From contig CBFIJI010000017.1 of the NCBI GenBank assembly GCA_965662885.1, forward strand, positions 1 through 28,406: a stretch of DNA of 28,406 nucleotides, read 5' to 3'. The DNA comes from CBFIJI01 sp965662885. Lineage in GTDB: Bacteria; Bacteroidota; Bacteroidia; Flavobacteriales; Flavobacteriaceae. The position numbers and the translations under genes are program-made. Shown here piece after piece: positions 1-9,200 of the stretch. How positions within the stretch are numbered: position 1 is the stretch's first letter; every line of letters starts with the position of its first letter. The notes under the pieces were generated by a model. The model was given only the letters and a program-made list of their open reading frames with translations. It had not been told where the DNA came from and did not search any database.

Positions 1-593
1 GGATGATGCTTGTTTTGCACAACTAATGGAGGACAAATAATGACAACCATCACAGGGAAAAACTTATATGCCATGCAATGCTTCTTTTAATAATGAAATT
101 ACAATCGGAAGGTTTTTAAGAGTAGGTAATGAATCGTATAAAAAACAAGCATATCAAAAAGAACGTTTATTATGGGTAACGGTGCTTCCTTTTATTTAAA
201 ATAACCCCTTATGAGTCGATAGGTGTTAACTGTCCAAAAAACACTCCCTAATACTGTTTGAAGCATGGCCCATTAAATGGTATCATGGGGTACTATTTCC
301 ATTTCAAAAGTTTTGTACCTTTAAATAATAAAACATTGACCCCTATCTGACGACTACCATGATTAAACCAATAGTAAACGAATCAAACAGGATTCGTGCT
401 TCAAAAGTACCCACATTTCTATGGGATAATTTCTGACATTTTTTTGTTGTTATTGGAACATCTAAGCAGTCTCAAATAAAATCAATAGAAGTAAAAATTA
501 AGATAATTAAGCAGCCCCAATTTTAGGAATACGTTATGTGATAGGCAATGTTGGATTTCATTTTAGCGATTTTTAAACCATTGAATAAAAAGT
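1..593. other. Left-edge stretch without an intact gene
   Basis: No convincing intact gene is visible. The stretch is AT-rich and broken by stops in all frames. Two short coding-like pieces stand out on the plus strand: an open frame at 44-200, readable from an ATG at 68 (about 44 residues, ending VTVLPFI), and a piece at about 511-573 reading APILGIRYVIGNVGFHFSDF before a TAA. The second resembles the last strand of an outer-membrane barrel but has no intact upstream frame. Both look like remnants of decayed genes rather than expressed genes; neither family could be identified. Confidence 0.4.
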
Positions 594-1088
594 ATGGAAG
601 AATTATATGCTCTAAGTAAAATGTCAATTTCTATTGCAGGATTTACTGCATTATTTGTTGTTCTTAAGCCCAGTCATCTCGAATGGTCCACTTATGACAA
701 AGTGAATTTAATCCGTTTTTATATGATGATTGAGTTAGCGTGTATCGTGACTCTTTTTAGTTTTCTCCCCATAGTACTTCTTGGCTACTTTGATACAGAA
801 ATTTCTTTTAGAGGGTCTTTTGGGTTGTTCAATTGTATTGGACTCCTTTATTTGATATATACCATAAGAAGAAATAAGCATTATACAGGTAAGGTTAAAG
901 TAGCTGGATATTCCACGATTATCGTTATGGTGTTTGGAATCTTAATATTATTATTATCAATTCTAGGCGCTCTAAATTTAATTGGTAATAATTATAAAGC
1001 TAACTATCTTTTATTGCTCTTTCTAAGTTTCTGTTTGGACATCTATCTATTTGTAAGACTGATTTATTTTGGAATTAAAAAAAATTAA
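594..1088 (+). CDS. Small multi-pass membrane protein, function unknown
   Basis: A 164-residue integral membrane protein that I cannot assign to a named family. Hydrophobic stretches at about residues 8-24, 43-64, 74-91, 106-126 and 137-158 predict four to five membrane helices. Short basic loops (RRNKHYTGKVK near 92-102 and a terminal KKN) suggest positively charged cytoplasmic segments. The first segment carries an SKMSISIAGFTALFVVL pattern, reminiscent of small uncharacterised four-helix proteins with a GFxG/A motif in helix 1; that resemblance is from memory and weak. The ATG at 594 has no Shine-Dalgarno sequence, normal for this phylum. The next gene on the same strand starts about 80 bp downstream, so the two could be co-transcribed. 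No enzymatic motif is visible. Confidence 0.6.
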   Translation: MEELYALSKMSISIAGFTALFVVLKPSHLEWSTYDKVNLIRFYMMIELACIVTLFSFLPIVLLGYFDTEISFRGSFGLFNCIGLLYLIYTIRRNKHYTGKVKVAGYSTIIVMVFGILILLLSILGALNLIGNNYKANYLLLLFLSFCLDIYLFVRLIYFGIKKN

Positions 1089-1165
1089 TAAAACAGACTA
1101 TATAATTGGTTAGTGCCATCTACAATAGGGTAAGGAACGTTAAAGGGAAACATAAAAAGAACATC

Positions 1166-1765
1166 ATGAATGCAACTTCAATTGCAAAGAAGATTATTGG
1201 TCTCAAGGATGAGGACGAAAAATTGAGAAGGGAACTGATACGAAAAGGAACACTTTCAAAAGGATTCAATCAAAAAATGGAAGCTTTACATGCTCGTAAT
1301 GCCAAAGAACTCCAAAAGCTAATGGAGAAAATGGGCTATCCAACAGCTGAAAAAGTGGGACAAGAAGCTAGCGATGCGGCTTGGTTAGTCATACAACATT
1401 CCATCGGGCAACCTAACTTTATGAAAAAAGCAGCAATACTCTTGGAAGAAGCGGTTCACAAAAACAAAGCAGACCCAAAACATCTTGCCTATTTAACCGA
1501 TCGAATAGCAGTTTTTGAAGGAAAACCACAACACTACGGAACCCAATTTGATTGGGATAAAAATGGAATAATGAATCCTAATCAATATGACGATCGATCA
1601 AAAGTCAACCAAAGAAGAAAAGCACTTGGTCTTAACACACTCGAAGAACAGACGCTACGGATAAGGGAAAGGGCAAAAAAGGAAAAGGAACACCCCCCAA
1701 AAGACGTTGATAAAAGAAAACAAGACTACGACCTATGGAGAAGGACTGTAGGTTGGATAAAATAA
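1166..1765 (+). CDS. DUF6624-like cytoplasmic protein
   Basis: A soluble, charged protein of 199 residues from the first ATG at 1166. The frame stays open upstream to a TTG at 1106, but that extension has no family similarity I can see. The core shows the features I associate with DUF6624: a helical N-terminal part ending GYPTAEKVGQEAS, then AAWLVIQHSIGQPNF, a HLAYLTDRI segment, GKPQHYGTQFDWD, VNQRRKALGLNTL, and a terminal WRRTVGWIK. The function of the family is unknown. There is no signal peptide or membrane segment. The C-terminal third is very lysine/arginine rich. It follows the membrane-protein gene on the same strand and is closed by the bidirectional terminator at 1836-1870. The DUF number is recalled from motif memory, so the family name is less certain than the reality of the gene. 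Confidence 0.68.
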   Translation: MNATSIAKKIIGLKDEDEKLRRELIRKGTLSKGFNQKMEALHARNAKELQKLMEKMGYPTAEKVGQEASDAAWLVIQHSIGQPNFMKKAAILLEEAVHKNKADPKHLAYLTDRIAVFEGKPQHYGTQFDWDKNGIMNPNQYDDRSKVNQRRKALGLNTLEEQTLRIRERAKKEKEHPPKDVDKRKQDYDLWRRTVGWIK

Positions 1766-1835
1766 AAGAAGTGATCAATGGACAATAGAAAAGCTGGACG
1801 AATCAAACATTGATATTCTCCCCCAACCAAGCCAT

Positions 1836-1870
1836 AAAAAAAGCCTCACATTAAAAATGTGAGGCTTTTT
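1836..1870. terminator. Bidirectional intrinsic terminator
   Basis: A perfect 9-bp stem, GCCTCACAT at 1843-1851 and ATGTGAGGC at 1857-1865, encloses a 5-nt loop. It is flanked by A7 on the left and T5 on the right. It can stop transcription from the plus-strand DUF6624-like gene and from the minus-strand rpoC/DUF3467 end, and marks the boundary between the accessory left flank and the core block. Confidence 0.9.
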
Positions 1871-1873
1871 GTT

Positions 1874-2188
1874 TTAAGCTTCCCCTGTGGGTCCAAAATT
1901 GAGTGGTATGGACGGAGGGTTTTTCGAAGGGATTTCCCCTTGGCTTTTTTCAAAACGTTCAATATTGTCTTTTAAAGCCGCCTGAAAACGCTTGGCGTGT
2001 TCTGGGGTTAAAATAATTCTTGACTTCACTTTTGCTTTCGGTGCACCCGGCATAATGGTGACAAAATCAACAATAAATTCCGAGGAAGAATGGTTGATAA
2101 TAGCCAAGTTGGAATAAATCCCATCGGCAACACTTTCATCAATCGCTATATTCAATTGTTGTTCCTCAGGGGCTTTAGGATCACTCAT
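1874..2188 (-). CDS. DUF3467 domain protein
   Basis: A small acidic soluble protein of 104 residues, recognised as DUF3467 by the conserved core IYSNLAIINHSSSEFIVDF, the following IMPGAPKAKVKSRIILTPEHAKRF segment and position. This family commonly sits immediately after rpoC in Bacteroidota and is close to full length here. Its biochemical role is not established; co-transcription with rpoB-rpoC is an inference from spacing. Its ATG at 2188 overlaps the rpoC open frame as assembled, which stops at 2181. If rpoC ended at the native-looking TAA at 2192-2194 in the other frame, the two genes would instead be 3 nt apart. It is the last gene before the terminator at 1836-1870. Confidence 0.9.
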   Translation of the reverse strand: MSDPKAPEEQQLNIAIDESVADGIYSNLAIINHSSSEFIVDFVTIMPGAPKAKVKSRIILTPEHAKRFQAALKDNIERFEKSQGEIPSKNPPSIPLNFGPTGEA

Positions 2189-5100
2189 GATTTAAAAATT
2201 TATTTCTTCTTCTTGCTGGTGTTGCTGTAGCTGGACTTGCATCTCGAGCGACCACCACGTTTTTGTCTTCCCGTTTTAATAAGGAGTTTTCATCTCGTAA
2301 TTGACGAGAGGAAATGATCTGCCCCGCTTTAAGCGTTTCAGAATCTCCAGGCTCTTCAATGACCTTTTTACCATAAAGTGCATCGTTTTCAACAATAAAG
2401 TCACGTTTGTAAACCAATTGATTTTCAAGGAAGATGGAATCTCCTGGATCGTTGATTTTTACTTTACGCATCATTTGACGAACAACTACTTCAAAGTGTT
2501 TGTCGTTAATTTTCACCCCTTGTAATCGGTAAACCTCTTGTACTTCGTTTACCAAGTACTGCTGAACAGCAGAAGGACCTTTGATTTTTAAAATATCGGT
2601 AGGCGTAATTGACCCGTCAGAGAGGGGCATCCCCGCTTTAACAAAGTCATTTTCTTGAACCAAAATCTGATTGGATAATTTAACCAGATACTTTTTCTCA
2701 TCACCAAATTTAGACTCTACAATGATTTCTCGATTCCCTCTTTTGATTTTACCAAAAGAAACAACACCATCAATTTCAGAAACTACAGCAGGGTTCGATG
2801 GGTTACGGGCTTCAAATAATTCCGTTACCCTTGGAAGACCTCCAGTAATATCACCTGATTTAGCTGATTTTCTTGGAATTTTAACCAATATATTTCCTTC
2901 TTTGATATCATCACCATCATTAACAATCAGGTGAGCACCAACGGGAAGGTTATACGAACGTAAGGTATTTCCTTTNNNNNNNNNNAGAGTTGGAATCAAC
3001 TTTTTATTACGAGATTCAGAAATTACTTTTTCTTGGAATCCAGTTTGTTCATCAATTTCAACTTGATAGGTCACCCCTTGCTCAATATTTTCAAAGACAA
3101 TCTTCCCAGAAAACTCTGATACAATTACCCCATTAAAGGGATCCCACTGACAAATTTGTGCGCCTTTTTTCAATTTGGCACCATTCTTAACAGATAAAAT
3201 CGAACCGTAAGGAATGTAGTTGGTACTTAGAACATTTTTAGTCTTCGCATCAACCATTCTAACCTCTGTAGTTCTTGAGATCACAATATTAGCATCATTA
3301 CCTTCAGCATCTTTACCTTTAACTGTTTTAAGGTCTTCAATCTCGGCAATCCCATCAAACTTGGCTAACAATTTGCTTTCTTCGGAAATGTTTCCAGCAA
3401 CTCCACCCACGTGGAAAGTACGCAACGTTAACTGTGTTCCAGGTTCTCCAATAGACTGTGCAGCTACCACACCAACAGCTTCCCCTTTTTGAACCATTTT
3501 ACCGGTCGCCAAGTTTCGGCCATAACATTTGGTACAGATTCCGCGAGGGGCTTCACACGTTAATGGAGATCGCACCTCTACAGAAGAGATAGCAGCGTTT
3601 TCTACACGTTTAACGATTGCTTCAGTAATATGTCCTCCAGCTTCTAAAATAACTTCATTTGTTTGTGGATCCACCAAATCATGGAGGGATACACGCCCTA
3701 ATATTCGTTCTCCTAGCGACTCTACAATTTCTTCATTTTTCTTTAAGGGCGAAACAGAAATACCACGAAGCGTTCCACAATCCTCAATATTGACAATTAC
3801 ATCCTGAGAAACATCTACCAATCGACGGGTTAAGTACCCTGCATCGGCTGTTTTTAATGCCGTATCGGCCAATCCCTTTCGGGCTCCGTGCGTAGAGATA
3901 AAGTACTCTAAAATCGATAAACCTTCTTTAAAGTTGGATAGAATGGGGTTTTCAATAATCTCTCCACCCCCAACATTCGACTTCTTTGGTTTGGCCATCA
4001 AACCACGCATTCCTGTCAACTGACGAATTTGTTCTTTTGAACCCCGTGCTCCAGAATCCAACATCATAAATACCGAATTAAACCCTTGCTGGTCTTCACT
4101 AATTCGTTTCATCGCCAATTCAGTCAACATCGCATTTGTGGACGTCCACACATCAATAACTTGATTGTAGCGCTCATTGTTGGTAATCAATCCCATGTTA
4201 TAGTTACCGATAATTCCTTCCACCTGAACATTGGCTTCATCAATCATGGTATGTTTTTCTGGTGGAATAATGATATCCCCTAAACTAAAGGAAAGTCCCC
4301 CTTTAAAAGCAAAGCCATAACCCATACTCTTAATTTTATCCAAGAAAGCAGCTGTTTCAGGAACACTGGTCACTTTTAAAATCTTACCAATGATTTCCCT
4401 AAGGTTCTTTTTGGTTAAGACTTCATTAAAGTACCCAGCATTTTCTGGGACTACTTCGTTGAAAAGGACACGTCCCACAGTCGTTTCTATAATTTGATAT
4501 TCCAAGTCACCTTCTGCGTTGAAATCTTTTGCACGAATTTTAATAATGGCGTTGAGATCCACACGCTTTTCATTGTGTGCAATATGAACTTCCTCGACAG
4601 AATAAAAGGTCAAACCTTCTCCCTTGATTTTTTTATCATGTGTTGATTTACGTGCTTTGGTCATATAATAAAGACCCAAAACCATATCTTGAGAGGGAAC
4701 CGTAATCGGTGATCCATTCGCAGGATTTAAAATATTGTGAGAAGCAAGCATCAACAATTGACACTCCAAAATTGCTTCCGGTCCAAGCGGTAAATGCACC
4801 GCCATTTGATCCCCATCAAAATCGGCGTTAAAAGCCGTACAAACAAGGGGGTGCAATTGAATCGCTTTCCCTTCAATCAACTTTGGTTGGAAAGCTTGAA
4901 TTCCTAAACGGTGTAAGGTGGGAGCTCTATTCAATAGAACGGGATGTCCCTTTAAGACACTTTCTAAAATATCCCAAACAACCGGTTCTTTTCGGTCGAT
5001 AATCTTTTTGGCAGATTTTACAGTCTTTACAATCCCACGCTCAATCAATTTACGAATTACGAAAGGTTTGTATAATTCCGCTGCCATGTCTTTTGGCAAA

Positions 5101-6251
5101 CCACATTCAAATAATTTTAATTCCGGTCCAACAACAATTACAGAACGGGCTGAATAATCTACCCTTTTTCCTAAGAGGTTTTGACGGAAACGACCTTGCT
5201 TTCCTTTTAAGGAATCTGACAAGGATTTTAAAGGACGGTTTGAGTCTGTTTTTACAGCCGAAGATTTACGGGTATTGTCAAACAAGGAATCTACAGATTC
5301 TTGTAACATTCGCTTTTCATTTCGAAGAATAACCTCCGGAGCTTTGATTTCAACCAATCGCTTTAGTCGGTTATTACGAATAATTACACGACGGTATAGA
5401 TCATTAAGATCAGAAGTCGCAAAACGTCCTCCATCAAGCGGCACTAAGGGACGTAATTCTGGTGGAATAACGGGGATGACCTTCATGACCATCCATTCTG
5501 GTAAATTCTCCCCTTTTACATTGGCATCACGAAAAGCCTCTACCACTTGTAACCGTTTTAAAGCCTCTGTTTTACGTTGTTTTGACGTTTCGTTATTGGC
5601 TTTATGACGAAGCTCGTAAGAAAGGGATTGTAAATCGATACGGGAAAGTAATTCGATCAAACAATCTGCTCCCATTTTAGCAATAAATTTATTAGGATCA
5701 GTATCATCAAGGTATTGATTTTCCGTAGGAAGTTCTTCCATGGCGTTCAAATACTCTTCCTCTGTCAAAAAGGCCATTTTTTCAATGGGCTCTCCAGCTT
5801 CATCCTTTGCAATACCAGGTTGAATGACCACATAACGTTCATAATAAATGATCATGTCCAACTTCTTGGAAGGCAATCCTAATAAGTACCCAATTTTATT
5901 GGGAAGGGATCTAAAATACCAGATGTGTGCTACAGGAACAACCAAGTTGATATGTCCAACACGATCCCGGCGTACTTTTTTCTCTGTTACTTCTACCCCA
6001 CATCGATCACAAACAATTCCTTTGTAGCGAATACGCTTGTATTTTCCACAAGCACATTCATAATCTTTTACAGGGCCAAAAATTCGCTCACAAAACAAAC
6101 CATCACGTTCTGGTTTATGCGTTCTGTAGTTTATGGTTTCGGGTTTAAGTACCTCACCACGCGAATTACCAAGGATGACCTCTGGAGAAGCCAAACCAAT
6201 GGAGATTTTATTGAATTTTTTTTGAGTAAGAATTTCGTTATTTCTAGCCAT
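2181..6251 (-). CDS. rpoC: RNA polymerase subunit beta' (C-terminus damaged, contains N gap)
   Basis: Catalytic beta' subunit of RNA polymerase. The Zn1 cluster (CACGKYKR...CDRCG) is near residues 66-86, the catalytic NADFDGDQM motif at about 475-483, and the second zinc site at CGTLRGI and CEAPRGICTKCYG. The start is the ATG at 6251; the frame extends two codons to a TTG at 6257. Two defects are visible. Ten Ns at 2976-2985 interrupt the protein between IPTL and KGNTLRSYN. More seriously, conserved sequence stops at VVARDASPATATP (2217), followed by only ARRRNKFLNHE. Flavobacterial RpoC normally continues VLQGITRASL, then SFISAASFQET and LKENVIVGHxIPAGTG, about 80-90 more residues covering switch 1 and omega contacts. 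Reading one base over gives QEEEINF and a TAA at 2192-2194, a plausible native end, so an internal out-of-frame deletion is likely. It lies 25 nt after the rpoB stop, same operon. Confidence 0.95.
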   Translation of the reverse strand: MARNNEILTQKKFNKISIGLASPEVILGNSRGEVLKPETINYRTHKPERDGLFCERIFGPVKDYECACGKYKRIRYKGIVCDRCGVEVTEKKVRRDRVGHINLVVPVAHIWYFRSLPNKIGYLLGLPSKKLDMIIYYERYVVIQPGIAKDEAGEPIEKMAFLTEEEYLNAMEELPTENQYLDDTDPNKFIAKMGADCLIELLSRIDLQSLSYELRHKANNETSKQRKTEALKRLQVVEAFRDANVKGENLPEWMVMKVIPVIPPELRPLVPLDGGRFATSDLNDLYRRVIIRNNRLKRLVEIKAPEVILRNEKRMLQESVDSLFDNTRKSSAVKTDSNRPLKSLSDSLKGKQGRFRQNLLGKRVDYSARSVIVVGPELKLFECGLPKDMAAELYKPFVIRKLIERGIVKTVKSAKKIIDRKEPVVWDILESVLKGHPVLLNRAPTLHRLGIQAFQPKLIEGKAIQLHPLVCTAFNADFDGDQMAVHLPLGPEAILECQLLMLASHNILNPANGSPITVPSQDMVLGLYYMTKARKSTHDKKIKGEGLTFYSVEEVHIAHNEKRVDLNAIIKIRAKDFNAEGDLEYQIIETTVGRVLFNEVVPENAGYFNEVLTKKNLREIIGKILKVTSVPETAAFLDKIKSMGYGFAFKGGLSFSLGDIIIPPEKHTMIDEANVQVEGIIGNYNMGLITNNERYNQVIDVWTSTNAMLTELAMKRISEDQQGFNSVFMMLDSGARGSKEQIRQLTGMRGLMAKPKKSNVGGGEIIENPILSNFKEGLSILEYFISTHGARKGLADTALKTADAGYLTRRLVDVSQDVIVNIEDCGTLRGISVSPLKKNEEIVESLGERILGRVSLHDLVDPQTNEVILEAGGHITEAIVKRVENAAISSVEVRSPLTCEAPRGICTKCYGRNLATGKMVQKGEAVGVVAAQSIGEPGTQLTLRTFHVGGVAGNISEESKLLAKFDGIAEIEDLKTVKGKDAEGNDANIVISRTTEVRMVDAKTKNVLSTNYIPYGSILSVKNGAKLKKGAQICQWDPFNGVIVSEFSGKIVFENIEQGVTYQVEIDEQTGFQEKVISESRNKKLIPTXXXXKGNTLRSYNLPVGAHLIVNDGDDIKEGNILVKIPRKSAKSGDITGGLPRVTELFEARNPSNPAVVSEIDGVVSFGKIKRGNREIIVESKFGDEKKYLVKLSNQILVQENDFVKAGMPLSDGSITPTDILKIKGPSAVQQYLVNEVQEVYRLQGVKINDKHFEVVVRQMMRKVKINDPGDSIFLENQLVYKRDFIVENDALYGKKVIEEPGDSETLKAGQIISSRQLRDENSLLKREDKNVVVARDASPATATPARRRNKFLNHE
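2976..2985. other. Assembly gap (10 Ns) inside rpoC
   Basis: A run of exactly ten Ns. Reading through on the minus strand keeps the rpoC frame, with ...IPT, a CTN leucine codon, three unknown residues, then KGNTLRSYN. Homologues as I remember them have slightly more residues here, so ten is probably a placeholder rather than a measured length. It shows that this part of the assembly is a join. Confidence 0.98.
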
Positions 6252-6276
6252 AGCCAAATGTCGTCTTAAAAATTAA

Positions 6277-9200
6277 TTATTCTTCTAATCGAATGTCAAG
6301 TCCAAGTCCTTTCAATTCATGCATCAATACATTAAAGGATTCCGGTAAACCAGGTTCTGGTAAAGAATCACCTTTAACAATGGACTCATAAGTCTTTGCA
6401 CGACCAATGACATCATCCGACTTAACGGTCAGGATTTCCTGTAAGGTACTCGAAGCTCCATAAGCTTCCAATGCCCATACTTCCATTTCTCCAAAACGCT
6501 GTCCTCCAAATTGTGCCTTACCACCGAGAGGTTGTTGCGTAATCAATGAGTACGGTCCAATGGAACGAGAGTGCATTTTATCATCGACCATATGTCCTAA
6601 TTTCAACATATAGATCACCCCAACAGTTGCTGGTTGATCAAAGCGTTCTCCTGTACCCCCATCGTAAAGATAGGTATGGCCAAACTGCGGTACACCAGCT
6701 TCCTTGGTTAAAGCATCAATTTGTTCAATAGATGCACCATCAAAAATTGGGGTGGCAAATTTCTTACCGAGTTTTTGTCCAGCCCAACCCAATACGGTCT
6801 CATAAATTTGACCGATATTCATTCGAGAAGGTACTCCAAGAGGATTTAAAACAATATCCACTGGGGTTCCATCTTCCAAGAAAGGCATTTCTTCTTCACG
6901 GACAATACGAGCAACAATACCCTTATTTCCGTGACGCCCAGCCATTTTATCTCCAACTTTTAACTTACGTTTTTTAGCGATATATACTTTCGCAAGTTTC
7001 TTAATTCCTGCAGGTAGTTCATCACCGACACTAATCGTAAATTTCTCACGACGTAATGCCCCTTGTAAGTCATTTTCTTTGATTTTATAGTTGTGAATCA
7101 AATCAGCAATCATGGTGTTCACTTCTTTACTGACAGTCCACATCCCTCTATTTAAGTGGGTATAATCATCTACAGAAGACAAAAGTTTTAAAGAGAATTT
7201 TTTACCCTTAGGCAAAACTTCTTCTCCTAAATCATTTTGAACACCTTGACAGGTTTTACCGTTCAAAATAGTAAACAACTTATCGACCAAGACACCGCGT
7301 AAATCATCAAACTTTGTGTCGTAAGAAGTCTCTAACTCCTCCAACTCTTGTTTGTCTTGATTTCTTTTGCGTTTATCTTTAATAGATCGTGTAAATAATT
7401 TTTTATCAATTACAACCCCTCTTAGCGACGGTGGTGCTTTAAAGGAAGCATCTTTAACGTCTCCTGCTTTATCACCAAAAATGGCACGTAGTAATTTTTC
7501 TTCTGGTGTGGGATCAGACTCTCCTTTAGGAGTAATTTTTCCAATCAAGATATCTCCAGGATTGACCTCGGCACCAATACGAATCATACCGTTTTCATCG
7601 AGATCTTTAGTCGCTTCTTCGCTGACATTTGGAATATCATTGGTCAATTCTTCTGTTCCTAATTTGGTATCACGAACATCCAAGGAATATTCATCAATAT
7701 GGATAGAAGTAAAAATATCCTCACGAACCACTTTTTCAGAAATCACAATAGCATCCTCAAAGTTATACCCTTTCCAAGGCATAAAAGCTACTTTCATGTT
7801 TCGACCCAAGGCAATTTCTCCTTTTTCAGTTGCATACCCTTGAGACAATACTTGTCCTTTGGAAACACGATCTCCTTTTTTAACAATTGGTTTAAGGTTA
7901 ATACATGTTCCTTGATTCGTTTTTCTAAACTTAATCAAGTTATACGATTTTGTATCACTTTCAAATTGAACTAGTCGCTCGTCATCTGTCAAGTCATACT
8001 TAATCATGATTTTGTTAGCATCCACATATTCAACAACACCATCACGTTCAGCATTAATCAAAACTCTAGAGTCTGAAGCCACTTGTTGTTCCAATCCAGT
8101 TCCTACAATAGGAGAGTCAGGACGCAACAAAGGTACTGCTTGACGCATCATATTCGATCCCATCAACGCTCGGTTGGCATCATCATGTTCCAAAAAGGGA
8201 ATTAGAGAAGCCGAAATAGAGGCAATTTGGTTAGGGGCTACATCGGTATAGTTCACCTGATCAGGAGTAACGATTGGGAAATCTGCTTGGTCACGTGCAA
8301 TAACACGTTCACTAGTGATTTTTCCTTTTTCATCAATCTCAATATTGGCTTGAGCAATCAGATTATTTTCTTCCTCTTCTGCACTGAGGTAGATGGTTTC
8401 ATTCAAATCAACCACCCCATCGGTTACTTTTCGATACGGTGTTTCAATAAAACCTAGGTTATTTACCTTGGCATAAACCCCAAGAGAAGAGATCAAACCG
8501 ATGTTAGGTCCTTCGGGTGTTTCAATAGGACATAAGCGACCATAGTGAGTATAGTGAACATCACGTACCTCAAAACCTGCTCGCTCTCTGGAAAGACCTC
8601 CAGGTCCTAGGGCGGATAAACGTCTTTTGTGAGTAATCTCAGCAAGTGGATTCGTTTGATCCATAAACTGAGACAACTGGTTGGTTCCAAAGAAAGTATT
8701 GATTACGGAAGACAATGTTTTCGCATTAATCAAATCAATAGGAGTAAAGACTTCATTGTCACGAACATTCATACGTTCGCGAATCGTTCTCGCCATACGT
8801 GCTAAACCAACACCAAATTGAGAAGAAAGTTGCTCTCCTACGGTTCGAACACGTCGGTTAGATAAGTGATCAATATCATCAATCTCTGCTTTTGAGTTGA
8901 TTAACTCAATAAGATATTTAATGATGGTAATGATGTCCAATTTGGTTAAAACTTGTTTATCCATTTCAACATCAAGACCTAATTTTTTATTCATTCGATA
9001 ACGACCAACTTCACCTAAATTATAACGTTGATCGGAGAAAAATAATTTATCGATAATTCCCCGTGCTGTATCTTCATCTGGCGGCTCTGCATTTCGCAAT
9101 TGACGGTAGATGTGTTCAACAGCTTCTTTTTCCGAGTTGGTCGGATCTTTTTGGAGGGTATTGTAAATAATCGCATAATCGGACATTTGAGAATCCACTT

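Noticed and set aside
1106..1165. TTG start for the DUF6624-like gene
   Set aside because: The extra 20 residues show no family similarity and an ATG at 1166 is available.
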